Assembly (NCBI GenBank): GCA_949127695.1
Contig: CASBQH010000425.1
Span: 1 to 5,967 of the forward strand
Origin: Synechococcales cyanobacterium PMM_0073
GTDB lineage: Bacteria > Cyanobacteriota > Cyanobacteriia > Elainellales > Elainellaceae
DNA length: 5,967 nt
Direction of reading: 5' to 3'
Shown: positions 1 through 5,967 of the stretch, in pieces
Layout of the letters: every line of letters begins with the position of its first letter
Numbering within the stretch: the first letter of the stretch is position 1
Made by a program: the position numbers and the translations under genes
The notes under the pieces: model-generated
Databases searched by the model: none
What the model was told of the DNA's origin: nothing
What the model saw: the letters and a program-made list of their open reading frames with translations, nothing else

Positions 1-236
1 CCAACTCTTGCGGACAGCCGCAGGTGGCCGATATTGGCCTGATGGGCACCAAAGCCCGCAAGGATGGCAAACCCGTGGATGGCGTCGATCTGTATATGGG
101 CGGCAAGGTGGGCAAAGATGCTCATCTTGGCAGCTGTGTCCAGAAAGGGATTGCCTGCGATGATCTTCAACCCCTGCTGCGCGATCTGCTCGTGCAGCAG
201 TTTGGAGCCAGAGTCAGGGGCGAACCTGTCGCCTGA
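1..236 (+). CDS. nirA: Ferredoxin-nitrite reductase, C-terminal fragment
   Basis: Catalyses the six-electron reduction of nitrite to ammonium with reduced ferredoxin, in the cytoplasm; last step of nitrate assimilation. Only the last ~77 residues are present; the frame starts at base 3 and the gene is cut by the window edge, so any start inside the window (for example the GTG at 24) is not the true one. The fragment opens with NSCGQPQVADIGLMG, the tail of the family's CPNSC motif. By homology to spinach nitrite reductase and E. coli sulfite reductase hemoprotein, the cysteine at bases 9-11 is the fourth [4Fe-4S] ligand, which also bridges to the siroheme iron. It is followed by the conserved DLYMGGKVGKDAHLGSC block and a normal C-terminus with a TGA stop at 234-236. 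The 81 bp spacer to nrtA holds no visible terminator, consistent with co-transcription. Recognition of the family is very secure. Confidence 0.96.
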   Translation, partial: NSCGQPQVADIGLMGTKARKDGKPVDGVDLYMGGKVGKDAHLGSCVQKGIACDDLQPLLRDLLVQQFGARVRGEPVA

Positions 237-317
237 GTCAAGTTTCTGATTGCAGTCCAGTTTAGATTCATGCATTGATTCCGATTCCCCACCTAGATTT
301 TTTTAAGCGAGAAGAAC

Positions 318-1637
318 ATGTCGAAAATTTCAAGACGCAATTTCCTAGTTACCGCTAGCGCCACAACTGCCGCCACTCTGCTCATCAACGGATGCAGCTC
401 TAAACCGGCTAGCACGAGCGGTAGCAGCTCACCCGCCTCGCCCAGCCCAGTGGCCGCTGCCGACACGCCCGAAGTCACCACCGCCAAGCTCGGCTTTATT
501 GCCCTAACCGACTCTGCCCCGCTGATCATTGCCAAAGAGAAAGGGCTGTTTGCCAAATATGGGATGCCTGATGTCGAGGTGGTGAAGCAGGCTTCTTGGG
601 CAGTCACCCGCGACAACATTGAGCTAGGCTCTGGCGGCGGCGGCATCGACGGCGCGCATATTTTGACCCCAATGCCCTACTTGATCACAGCGGGCAAGAT
701 TACCAAGGGCAACGCAAAGATCCCGATGAATATCTTGGCGCGGCTGAACGTCAACGGCCAGGGGATTTCACTGTCCAATACCCATGCTGCTCTGAAGCTT
801 GAGACCGATAGCAGCCCCCTGAAAGAAGTCTTTGCATCTGGCAAGGCCAACGGTAAAGAGATGAAATGCGCCGTCACCTTTCCGGGCGGCACTCACGACC
901 TCTGGATGCGCTATTGGCTAGCAGCAGGTGGAATTAACCCTGACAAAGATGTCTCGACCATTGTGGTGCCACCGCCGGAAATGGTCGCGAATATCAAGGT
1001 GAATACGATGGAAGCCTTCTGCGTAGGCGAACCTTGGAACGCGCAAACCGTGAACCAGAAGGTGGGCTACAATGCCCTGACCACGGGCGAGCTGTGGAAA
1101 GACCATCCTGAAAAAGCGCTGGCAATGCGGGCTGACTGGGTGGAAGCCAATCCCAAAGCCGCCAAGGCGATCACGATGGCGGTGCAGGAAGCGCAAATGT
1201 GGTGCGATGACTTGGCCAACACAGACGAGATGTGCAAAATCGTCTCTGCCCGTCAGTGGTTTAAGGTTCCCGCTGAAGATATTGTCGAGCGGATGAAAGG
1301 CAACTTTGACTTTGGCAATGGCCGGACGCTAACCAACAGCGATCTGCGGATGCGGTTCTGGGGCAATGGCGCATCCTATCCCTACCAAAGCCACGATCTC
1401 TGGTTCTTAACTGAAAACATGCGCTGGGGCTATCTGCCCAAAGATACCGATACTGCGGCGCTGATCAAGGCAGTGAATCGGGAAGATATCTGGCGGGAGG
1501 CTGCGAAGGGGATTGGGCAAGAGGCGATGATTCCCAAGAGCACCTCACGCGGTGTCGAAACCTTCTTTGACGGCATCAAGTTTGATCCCGAAAAGCCCGA
1601 AGCCTATCTCAAGAGCCTCAAAATTGTGAAGGCGTAA
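318..1637 (+). CDS. nrtA: Nitrate/nitrite ABC transporter substrate-binding lipoprotein NrtA
   Basis: Binds nitrate (and nitrite) with high affinity at the outer face of the plasma membrane and delivers it to NrtB. The protein has 439 residues, normal for NrtA. The N-terminus has a twin-arginine motif (SRRNFL, residues 5-10), a short hydrophobic stretch and a lipobox ending INGC, with Cys26 as the likely lipidated residue. A Ser/Pro/Ala-rich linker (about 27-50) follows, then the two-lobed binding domain from about 55. Pocket candidates are Trp94, Gln148, His193 (in GGTHDLWMRYW) and Lys266 (in HPEKALAM). His193 and Lys266 line up at a constant offset of 3 with the residues I recall as His196 and Lys269 in the Synechocystis NrtA structure; the lysine favours nitrate rather than bicarbonate (CmpA). 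The start is supported by the signal sequence directly after it, although the upstream GAGAAG is close to the ATG and only a weak Shine-Dalgarno match. nirA upstream and nrtB downstream confirm the assignment. Confidence 0.95.
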   Translation: MSKISRRNFLVTASATTAATLLINGCSSKPASTSGSSSPASPSPVAAADTPEVTTAKLGFIALTDSAPLIIAKEKGLFAKYGMPDVEVVKQASWAVTRDNIELGSGGGGIDGAHILTPMPYLITAGKITKGNAKIPMNILARLNVNGQGISLSNTHAALKLETDSSPLKEVFASGKANGKEMKCAVTFPGGTHDLWMRYWLAAGGINPDKDVSTIVVPPPEMVANIKVNTMEAFCVGEPWNAQTVNQKVGYNALTTGELWKDHPEKALAMRADWVEANPKAAKAITMAVQEAQMWCDDLANTDEMCKIVSARQWFKVPAEDIVERMKGNFDFGNGRTLTNSDLRMRFWGNGASYPYQSHDLWFLTENMRWGYLPKDTDTAALIKAVNREDIWREAAKGIGQEAMIPKSTSRGVETFFDGIKFDPEKPEAYLKSLKIVKA

Positions 1638-1653
1638 GCCAATTTGCTCGGTT

Positions 1654-1766
1654 GATCCCCCTAAATCCCCCTTACAAAAAGGGGACTTCCGGAAAATTCT
1701 ATAGACCCCCTTAGCACTGCTAAAATCTAGTCCGGTTCCCCCTTTCGTAAGGGGGCTAGGGGGCTC
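1654..1766. repeat. MITE-like imperfect palindromic repeat between nrtA and nrtB
   Basis: The left arm (1654-1675) begins GATCCCCCTAAATCCCCC and ends CTTAC. The right arm (1747-1766), read on the other strand, is GAGCCCCCTAGCCCCCTTAC, so the two ends form a ~20 bp terminal inverted repeat with a few mismatches and a 2-base indel. Inside, AAAAAGGGGACTTCCGG (1676-1692) is mirrored by CCGGTTCCCCCTTT (1732-1745), which makes nearly the whole 113 bp palindromic around an AT-rich centre. Each half also folds locally: CCCCTT/AAGGGG at 1668-1684 and CCCCCTT/AAGGGGG at 1738-1755. From general knowledge, CCCCCTAAATCCCCC-type repeats occur in many copies in intergenic regions of filamentous cyanobacteria. 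There is no ORF inside, so any mobility would depend on a transposase encoded elsewhere. No clear target-site duplication is visible. Confidence 0.8.
1738..1755 (+). promoter_or_regulatory. Perfect hairpin in the nrtA-nrtB leader, possible transcript-processing or stabilising stem
   Basis: CCCCCTT and AAGGGGG form a 7 bp, five-GC-pair stem closed by a TCGT tetraloop, 50 bp before the nrtB start. It is the right half of the palindromic repeat. No U-tract follows (the next bases are CTAGGGGGCTCG), so it is not a standard intrinsic terminator. It could protect the nrtA 3' end from exonucleases or reduce read-through into nrtB, as intergenic stems do in other binding-protein operons. That role is inference; the stem itself is read directly from the sequence. 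Confidence 0.45.
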
Positions 1767-1790
1767 GCTTAATTCATCTCTGCTAACGCT

Positions 1791-1796
1791 AAGGAA
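1791..1796 (+). promoter_or_regulatory. Ribosome binding site of nrtB
   Basis: AAGGAA lies 9 bases before the ATG at 1806. It is the clearest Shine-Dalgarno match in the window and supports this start for nrtB. nrtC, nrtD and narB have no comparable purine-rich site, which is common in cyanobacteria. Confidence 0.6.
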
Positions 1797-1805
1797 AGCT
1801 CCTGC

Positions 1806-2633
1806 ATGGCCACTAACATCAGCACCGCGCGTAATCCCTATGCCACTAGCTTTGGCACAAAAGTCTTAAATTCCCTGAAGAATCTGCTGCCCACTGCTGT
1901 GGCTACGCTGATTCTGCTGACGATCTGGCAGCTGCTTTGCTCGCTTCCGGGCGCGACGCTGCCAGGACCCATTCAAGTCGTTGAAGAAACTTGGCCGCTG
2001 ATTATTGACCCGTTTTACCGAGGTGACGGCACCGATCAAGGGCTGTTCTGGCAGTTGGCGGCTAGCCTGCAACGGGTGGCAGTTGGCTACAGCCTTGCAG
2101 CCGTGGCGGGCGTAGCCTTGGGCGTTTTGGTGGGTGTCAGCACGCTGATGTTTCGGGCGCTTGACCCCATTTTTCAGGTGCTGCGAACCGTACCGCCGCT
2201 GGCATGGCTACCCATTTCGCTGGCTGCACTCAAAGACTCGCAGCCTGCGGCCATTTTCGTGATTTTTATTACGGCAATCTGGCCGATTATTATCAACACG
2301 GGCGTTGGCGTCCAAAATATTCCGCAGGATTACAACAACGTTGCCAAAGTGCTGAAGCTCTCGAAGATGAAGTACTTTACCAAAGTATTAATTCCCTCGA
2401 CGGTTCCCTATATTTTTACCGGATTGAGAATTGCGATTGGCCTCTCCTGGCTGGCGATTGTGGCTGCCGAAATGCTGACGGGCGGCGTCGGAATTGGCTT
2501 CTTTATCTGGGATGCCTACAATAGCGGCATTGTCAGCGAGGTGATTCTGGCGATTATTTACGTCGGGCTGGTTGGGCTGCTGCTCGACAAAATCATCTGC
2601 TTCATTGCCGATCGAGTCGTGCCTGCGGATTAA
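1806..2633 (+). CDS. nrtB: Nitrate ABC transporter permease NrtB
   Basis: Integral membrane subunit of the nitrate importer in the plasma membrane, probably acting as a homodimer contacted by NrtC and NrtD. It has 275 residues, the usual length. Hydrophobic segments are visible at about 28-46, 86-112, 115-140, 146-168, 198-222 and 246-268, giving roughly six transmembrane helices of the BPD_transp_1 (MetI-like) fold. The cytoplasmic coupling loop is at about 170-201 (YNNVAKVLKLSKMKYFTKV followed by LIPSTVP). It is a divergent EAA loop in which the canonical EAA and glycine positions are replaced, as I recall for NrtB/CmpB/SsuC relatives, while the terminal L-I-P is kept. It follows nrtA after a 168 bp spacer that holds a palindromic repeat and is followed by nrtC after 107 bp. 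CmpB of the bicarbonate transporter is the closest alternative; the flanking nitrate and nitrite reductase genes argue against it. Confidence 0.93.
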   Translation: MATNISTARNPYATSFGTKVLNSLKNLLPTAVATLILLTIWQLLCSLPGATLPGPIQVVEETWPLIIDPFYRGDGTDQGLFWQLAASLQRVAVGYSLAAVAGVALGVLVGVSTLMFRALDPIFQVLRTVPPLAWLPISLAALKDSQPAAIFVIFITAIWPIIINTGVGVQNIPQDYNNVAKVLKLSKMKYFTKVLIPSTVPYIFTGLRIAIGLSWLAIVAAEMLTGGVGIGFFIWDAYNSGIVSEVILAIIYVGLVGLLLDKIICFIADRVVPAD

Positions 2634-2740
2634 CGGTAGGGGATTGGCAGGGGCTAAGACAGTTAACGCTAAGAATCTGACTAGAGTTGAGTTTTGTTTG
2701 TTTCAGTTTGCTTCTCGACCTTTCACAATCCTGATTACCC
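2634..2740 (+). other. nrtB-nrtC spacer without a recognisable promoter or terminator
   Basis: These 107 bases hold a T-rich tract (about 2685-2720) and the decamer TAACGCTAAG (2664-2673), which also occurs in the nrtB leader at 1784-1793. I see no hairpin with a U-tract, no GTA-N8-TAC NtcA box and no good Shine-Dalgarno sequence before the nrtC ATG. Transcription most likely runs through from nrtB. Confidence 0.5.
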
Positions 2741-4756
2741 ATGAGTGCTTTTGTTGTAATCGATCACATTGACCAGGTGTTTCCGCTTGCCAACGGCGGA
2801 GCCTATATCGCCCTGAAAAACATTAGCCTGGAGATCAAGAAGGGCGAGTTTGTGACGCTCTTGGGGCATTCCGGCTGCGGTAAATCAACGCTGCTGAATA
2901 TTATTGCCGGATTGGCAAGACCCACAGCAGGCGGCATTTTGCTGGAAGGTCGGCAGGTGACTGAACCCGGCCCCGACCGGATGGTGGTGTTCCAAAACTA
3001 CTCGCTCTTGCCCTGGCTGACGGTGCGCCAAAATATTGCCTTGGCCGTGGATGAAGTGATGAGCCATCTGCCAGCCTCTGAGCGCAGCGAAATTGTCGAG
3101 CATCATATCGACATGGTAAAGCTGAGACCAGCCGCCGAAAAGAGGCCGGGGCAGCTTTCAGGCGGGATGAAGCAGCGGGTGTCGATTGCGCGGGCGCTCT
3201 CAATTAAGCCGAAAGTGCTGCTGCTAGATGAGCCATTTGGGGCGCTGGATGCCCTGACTCGCAGCGGCTTGCAGGATCAGCTGATGCAGATCGCGCAGCA
3301 GAACCAGCTCACCTGCATTATGGTGACGCATGACGTGGATGAGGCGCTGTTGCTCTCAGATCGGATCGTGATGCTAACCAACGGGCCAGAGTCTTACATT
3401 GGCCAAATTATCGACGTGCCGTTTGCCCGTCCCCGCGAGCGGCTGAAGGTGGTGAACCATCCCAACTACTACGCCCTCCGCAGCGAAATCAGCTATTTCT
3501 TGAATCAGCAGAAGAAGGCCAAGCAGCGCAAGACTCAGGTGGTTGCAATTGCCCGCAATGGCCTTGAGAAAGTGAACCTGGAGCTGGGTTTTATGCCCCT
3601 CACCGACTGCGCGTCGCTGGTGGTGGCGCATGAAATGGGGATGTTTAAAAAATATGGCCTGGAAGAAGTGACGCTCTCGCGGGAGCCGAGCTGGAAGGCG
3701 ATTTCTGAAGGCGTGGTCTCAAAACGGCTGGATGCGGCGCAGATGGTGGCCGGGATGCCGCTGGGCTTGACGGTCGGCATGGGTGGCAGAGCGCCAATTC
3801 CCGTGGTCACTTCGCTAGTGCTGAGCCGCAACGGCAACGCGATCACCTTCAGCAAGCGGCTGTTTGAGGCGGGCGTCCGCAATCTGGCTGATTTTAAGGC
3901 GATGCTCACAGCGGAGGCAGGCGCGCAGCCCCGGACGCTCGCCTCGGTGCATCCAGCCTCCATGCATAACCTGATCATGCGCTACTGGCTGGCCTCTGGC
4001 GGGATTGACCCAGACCATGACGTGAACCTGACTGTGATTCCGCCACCGCAGATGGTGGCGACGCTAAAGGCGGGCAACATTGACGGGTTTTGCGTCGGTG
4101 AACCCTGGAATGCCCATGCGGTGAGCGAAGGGCTGGGCTTCGTGATTGCCAATGACCTAGAGCTTTGGGCCGGCCATCCAGAAAAAGTGCTGGGAATGCG
4201 TGAAGACTGGGCAAATCAATATCCCGAAACGCATTTGGCGCTAGTCAAGGCGCTGATGGAAGCTGCCGAATACTGTGACGATCGGCGCAACCGGGGTGAA
4301 ATTGCCGAACTGCTGGCCAAGCCGAACTACGTGGGAGCCAAGCTTGACTACATCCGCGCTGGCTTCCTCGATCCCTATGACCGAGGCGATGGTCGTCCGC
4401 CCGAAACGCTGCTGCGGTTTAACCAGTTCCATATTGATATGACCAACTGCCCAAATCGCGGCGAAGCCCTCTGGATTTTGACGCAGCTAGCGCGCTGGGG
4501 GATTGCCCCCTTCCCCAAAAACTGGGTGGATGTGCTGGATCGGGTGCGGCGGATGGATGTTTATGGGGCAGCAGCTCGCGCCCTAGAAATGCCCGATACT
4601 GCGCCCAATCGCGGCTCGTTTGCCCTGTTTGACGGCACGGTATTTAACCCGGACGATCCGCTGGGCTACCTCGACAGCTTGGCGATTAAGCAGGAGATTC
4701 AGATCCAGGAAATTGATCTAGACGGCGCTGTTAGCAAGACAGCCGTGGCGGCTTAG
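2741..4756 (+). CDS. nrtC: Nitrate ABC transporter ATPase fused to an NrtA-like regulatory domain, NrtC
   Basis: One of the two ATPases that drive nitrate import, on the cytoplasmic side of the plasma membrane. It has 671 residues, close to known NrtC proteins. Residues 1-250 are a complete ABC ATPase: Walker [10 protein letters not shown] (42-50), Q-loop Gln85, signature LSGGMKQ (139-145), Walker B ending LLLDEP with Asp163 and catalytic Glu164, D-loop GALD (167-170) and switch His197. A charged linker (KKAKQRK, about 258-264) leads to an NrtA-like domain at about 276-650, which matches NrtA in blocks such as [13 protein letters not shown] and [10 protein letters not shown]. It has no signal peptide. 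In Synechococcus PCC 7942 this domain mediates ammonium-promoted inhibition of uptake, and in Synechocystis the PII protein is reported to act on NrtC/NrtD. Pocket equivalents are Trp318, His409 and Lys482, but NrtA's Gln148 position is Asn366. The start is chosen because [10 protein letters not shown] directly precedes the ATPase fold. CmpC has the same layout; the flanking nirA and narB genes decide for NrtC. Confidence 0.95.
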   Translation: MSAFVVIDHIDQVFPLANGGAYIALKNISLEIKKGEFVTLLGHSGCGKSTLLNIIAGLARPTAGGILLEGRQVTEPGPDRMVVFQNYSLLPWLTVRQNIALAVDEVMSHLPASERSEIVEHHIDMVKLRPAAEKRPGQLSGGMKQRVSIARALSIKPKVLLLDEPFGALDALTRSGLQDQLMQIAQQNQLTCIMVTHDVDEALLLSDRIVMLTNGPESYIGQIIDVPFARPRERLKVVNHPNYYALRSEISYFLNQQKKAKQRKTQVVAIARNGLEKVNLELGFMPLTDCASLVVAHEMGMFKKYGLEEVTLSREPSWKAISEGVVSKRLDAAQMVAGMPLGLTVGMGGRAPIPVVTSLVLSRNGNAITFSKRLFEAGVRNLADFKAMLTAEAGAQPRTLASVHPASMHNLIMRYWLASGGIDPDHDVNLTVIPPPQMVATLKAGNIDGFCVGEPWNAHAVSEGLGFVIANDLELWAGHPEKVLGMREDWANQYPETHLALVKALMEAAEYCDDRRNRGEIAELLAKPNYVGAKLDYIRAGFLDPYDRGDGRPPETLLRFNQFHIDMTNCPNRGEALWILTQLARWGIAPFPKNWVDVLDRVRRMDVYGAAARALEMPDTAPNRGSFALFDGTVFNPDDPLGYLDSLAIKQEIQIQEIDLDGAVSKTAVAA

Positions 4757-4824
4757 CACCAATTGTTCGTGGGTACTTCAGTTACGCATAATTTTCTGAT
4801 TTCTCTACTCTTCACAAATCTGCC

Positions 4825-5661
4825 ATGCAAATCTTAAACAAAGTCGATAGCCCAACCGCCGAGATTGATCCGAACGCCTTCCTAGTGATCGACAATCTTT
4901 CAAAGGTTTATCCTACGCCTACGGGTTCCTACACCGTACTCGATGGGATTAATCTCACCGTTCGCGAAGGCGAATTTATCTGCGTGATTGGCCATTCCGG
5001 CTGCGGTAAATCTACCCTGCTCGATATGGTTTCCGGCTTCCGACAGCCCACCACAGGCGAGGTGCGCCTCCAGTCGCAGGTAATTACCGAACCCGGCCCC
5101 GACCGGATGGTGGTATTTCAAAACTATTCGCTCTTGCCCTGGCTCTCGGCCTACGAAAATATTTTTCTGGGGATTAACTCCGTTTGGCCAGAGAAGCCCC
5201 ATGCCGAAAAAGACCAGATCACCCGCGATCATCTGGCCATGGTGGGGCTATCAGAAGCCGCTGATAAAAGGCCGGGACAGCTCTCTGGCGGCATGAAGCA
5301 GCGGGTCTGCATTGCCAGGGCTTTGGCGCTGCGTCCGCAGGTGCTCATTCTGGATGAGCCGTTTGGGGCACTTGACCCGATCACCCGCGAGGAACTCCAA
5401 GAAGAGCTGCTGAAAATCTGGACAGACCATCAGGTCACAGTGCTAATGATTACGCATGACATCGACGAAGCACTGCTGCTGGCCGACCGGCTGGTGATGA
5501 TGACCAACGGCCCAGCGGCCAAAATTGGCGAAATCATGGATATTCCGTTTCCGCGTCCGCGCGACCGAGCGCAGGTGATGGAATCTCCCACCTACTACGA
5601 ACTCCGCAACAGCGCCCTCGACTTCCTCTATCGCCGCTTTGCCCATGATGACGTAGAGTGA
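4825..5661 (+). CDS. nrtD: Nitrate ABC transporter ATPase NrtD
   Basis: Second, single-domain ATPase of the importer, pairing with NrtC beneath NrtB. It has 278 residues, typical of NrtD. All catalytic motifs are intact: Walker [10 protein letters not shown] (56-64), Q-loop Gln99, signature LSGGMKQ (153-159), Walker B ending LILDEP with Asp177 and Glu178, D-loop GALD and switch His211. The ~18 residue N-terminal extension before [12 protein letters not shown] is polar and unremarkable. The C-terminus ([19 protein letters not shown] and onward) matches the ATPase part of NrtC, with no added NrtA-like domain. It lies 68 bp after nrtC and 32 bp before narB, so all three are likely on one transcript. 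No good Shine-Dalgarno sequence precedes the ATG. CmpD is the alternative paralogue, made unlikely by context. Confidence 0.94.
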   Translation: MQILNKVDSPTAEIDPNAFLVIDNLSKVYPTPTGSYTVLDGINLTVREGEFICVIGHSGCGKSTLLDMVSGFRQPTTGEVRLQSQVITEPGPDRMVVFQNYSLLPWLSAYENIFLGINSVWPEKPHAEKDQITRDHLAMVGLSEAADKRPGQLSGGMKQRVCIARALALRPQVLILDEPFGALDPITREELQEELLKIWTDHQVTVLMITHDIDEALLLADRLVMMTNGPAAKIGEIMDIPFPRPRDRAQVMESPTYYELRNSALDFLYRRFAHDDVE

Positions 5662-5693
5662 TCCGCTCCCGCAGTTTCAAGAGTTTTGAGCAT

Positions 5694-5967
5694 ATGTCCC
5701 AACCCACCCGAACGATTTGCCCCTATTGCGGCGTTGGTTGCGGTCTGGAGGTTTTGCCCCCCGCCCAGCCCGGTAAGGCCGTAAACCGCGACGCGCAGGG
5801 CAACCCGATCTGGCAGGCGAATAGCGCCCATCTGTTGGACGCGGTGCCGACGGGAAGTGGCCCGTTTTGGGTGCTCGATTTGGGGGCGGGACCAGGTAAT
5901 TCGGCGCTGGCAATGGGTGAGCAACGACCGGAAGCGTGCTTTATTGCCTTTGACCTGGCCTCACAAA
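5694..5967 (+). CDS. narB: Ferredoxin-nitrate reductase NarB, 5' end, reading into unrelated sequence
   Basis: NarB reduces nitrate to nitrite in the cytoplasm with ferredoxin, using a [4Fe-4S] cluster and a bis-MGD molybdenum cofactor. The ATG at 5694 opens [20 protein letters not shown], the hallmark N-terminus of the family, with cluster ligands Cys9, Cys12 and Cys16. The frame stays open to the window end (91 codons), but NarB-like sequence stops at about Gln41 (NPIWQ, ending 5816). NarB proteins normally continue with a VRGD...HPSSQGMVCVKG-like stretch that carries the fourth cysteine. Here the next residues are [15 protein letters not shown] and then a methyltransferase-type VLDLGAGPG. 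The only later cysteine, Cys82, lies in that foreign part. The position 32 bp after nrtD is where narB belongs in this operon. Identity of the first 41 codons is secure. Whether the rest reflects a real fusion, an insertion or an assembly error cannot be told here. Confidence 0.85.
   Translation, partial: MSQPTRTICPYCGVGCGLEVLPPAQPGKAVNRDAQGNPIWQANSAHLLDAVPTGSGPFWVLDLGAGPGNSALAMGEQRPEACFIAFDLASQ
5817..5967 (+). other. Class I SAM-methyltransferase-like core fused in frame to the narB 5' end
   Basis: In the narB frame, residues 42-91 read [58 protein letters not shown] (residues 60-68, bases 5871-5897) is a textbook SAM-binding motif I. About 19 residues further on, the stretch FIAFD ends in an acidic residue (Asp87), the usual ribose-binding position at the end of strand beta-2. 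The run is continuous and without frameshift up to the window end. It resembles the UbiE/trans-aconitate type of small-molecule methyltransferase; substrate unknown. The N-terminal part such an enzyme should have, before LLDAV, is absent and replaced by the NarB start. In-frame TTG (5835) and GTG (5844) codons exist, but no Shine-Dalgarno sequence supports a separate start there. Confidence 0.6.

Noticed and set aside
237..317. Possible separate promoter for nrtA in the nirA-nrtA spacer
   Set aside because: No NtcA box, no convincing -10/-35 pair and no terminator for nirA; simple operon read-through is sufficient.
293..646. 117-codon reading frame on the minus strand opposite the nrtA 5' end
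   Set aside because: It lies wholly opposite a strongly supported gene, has no recognisable domain and no Shine-Dalgarno support; it is a shadow frame, like the other antisense frames across nrtC and nrtD.
1666..1685. Rho-independent terminator after nrtA
   Set aside because: The GC stem is present but is not followed by a U-run; it belongs to a dispersed palindromic repeat, and nrtB depends on read-through.
2204..2524. Second + strand frame of 106 codons inside nrtB
   Set aside because: Out-of-frame shadow; its protein has no coherent domain, while the nrtB frame encodes a full membrane permease.
2741..4756. ATPase fused to a substrate-binding-like domain as a new type of system
   Set aside because: This is the established NrtC/CmpC architecture of cyanobacteria and is not novel in itself.
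4773..4785. NtcA-like site GTA-N7-TAC in the nrtC-nrtD spacer, followed by CATAAT
   Set aside because: The half-sites are 7 rather than the required 8 bases apart, and the -10-like hexamer lies almost against the site instead of about 22 bases downstream. It does not fit an NtcA-activated promoter.
1806..5661. Bicarbonate transporter CmpABCD as the alternative assignment
   Set aside because: nirA upstream, narB downstream, and NrtA His193/Lys266 at the nitrate-type pocket positions all favour nitrate transport.

Overview
The window is a stretch of cyanobacterial chromosome carrying the nitrate-assimilation operon in its classical order: nirA (3' end only), nrtA, nrtB, nrtC, nrtD and narB (5' end only). 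All genes are on the + strand. The cyanobacterial assignment rests on five things: the ferredoxin-type nitrite reductase tail, the twin-arginine/lipobox NrtA, the NrtC architecture (an ATPase fused to an NrtA-like domain, known only from the cyanobacterial nitrate and bicarbonate transporters), a ferredoxin-type NarB N-terminus, and a CCCCCTAAATCCCCC-type intergenic repeat common in filamentous cyanobacteria. A Leptolyngbya-like or Oscillatoria-like filamentous form is plausible, but I cannot fix the genus by eye.

Layout: 1-236, C-terminus of NirA. 318-1637, the periplasmic nitrate-binding lipoprotein NrtA. 1638-1805, a spacer holding a ~113 bp imperfect palindromic, MITE-like repeat. 1806-2633, the permease NrtB. 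2741-4756, NrtC. 4825-5661, the second ATPase NrtD. 5694-5967, the first ~41 codons of narB, after which the open frame continues but the encoded protein changes family.

How it works together: NrtA captures nitrate (and nitrite) outside the plasma membrane. NrtB forms the membrane channel. NrtC and NrtD are the two non-identical ATPases, and the extra NrtA-like domain of NrtC acts as the cytoplasmic regulatory domain. NarB reduces nitrate to nitrite and NirA reduces nitrite to ammonium, both using photosynthetically reduced ferredoxin. The flanking nirA and narB genes make this a nitrate transporter rather than the paralogous bicarbonate transporter CmpABCD. No convincing NtcA promoter lies inside the window, so the operon promoter is presumably upstream of nirA.

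Most of this is a known system. The main anomaly is at the right edge. After a canonical NarB start with its first three cluster cysteines, the frame turns at about 5817 into what reads as the SAM-binding core of a class I methyltransferase. NarB's fourth cluster cysteine is missing. This is either a real truncation/fusion of narB or, quite possibly, an assembly misjoin near a contig end.
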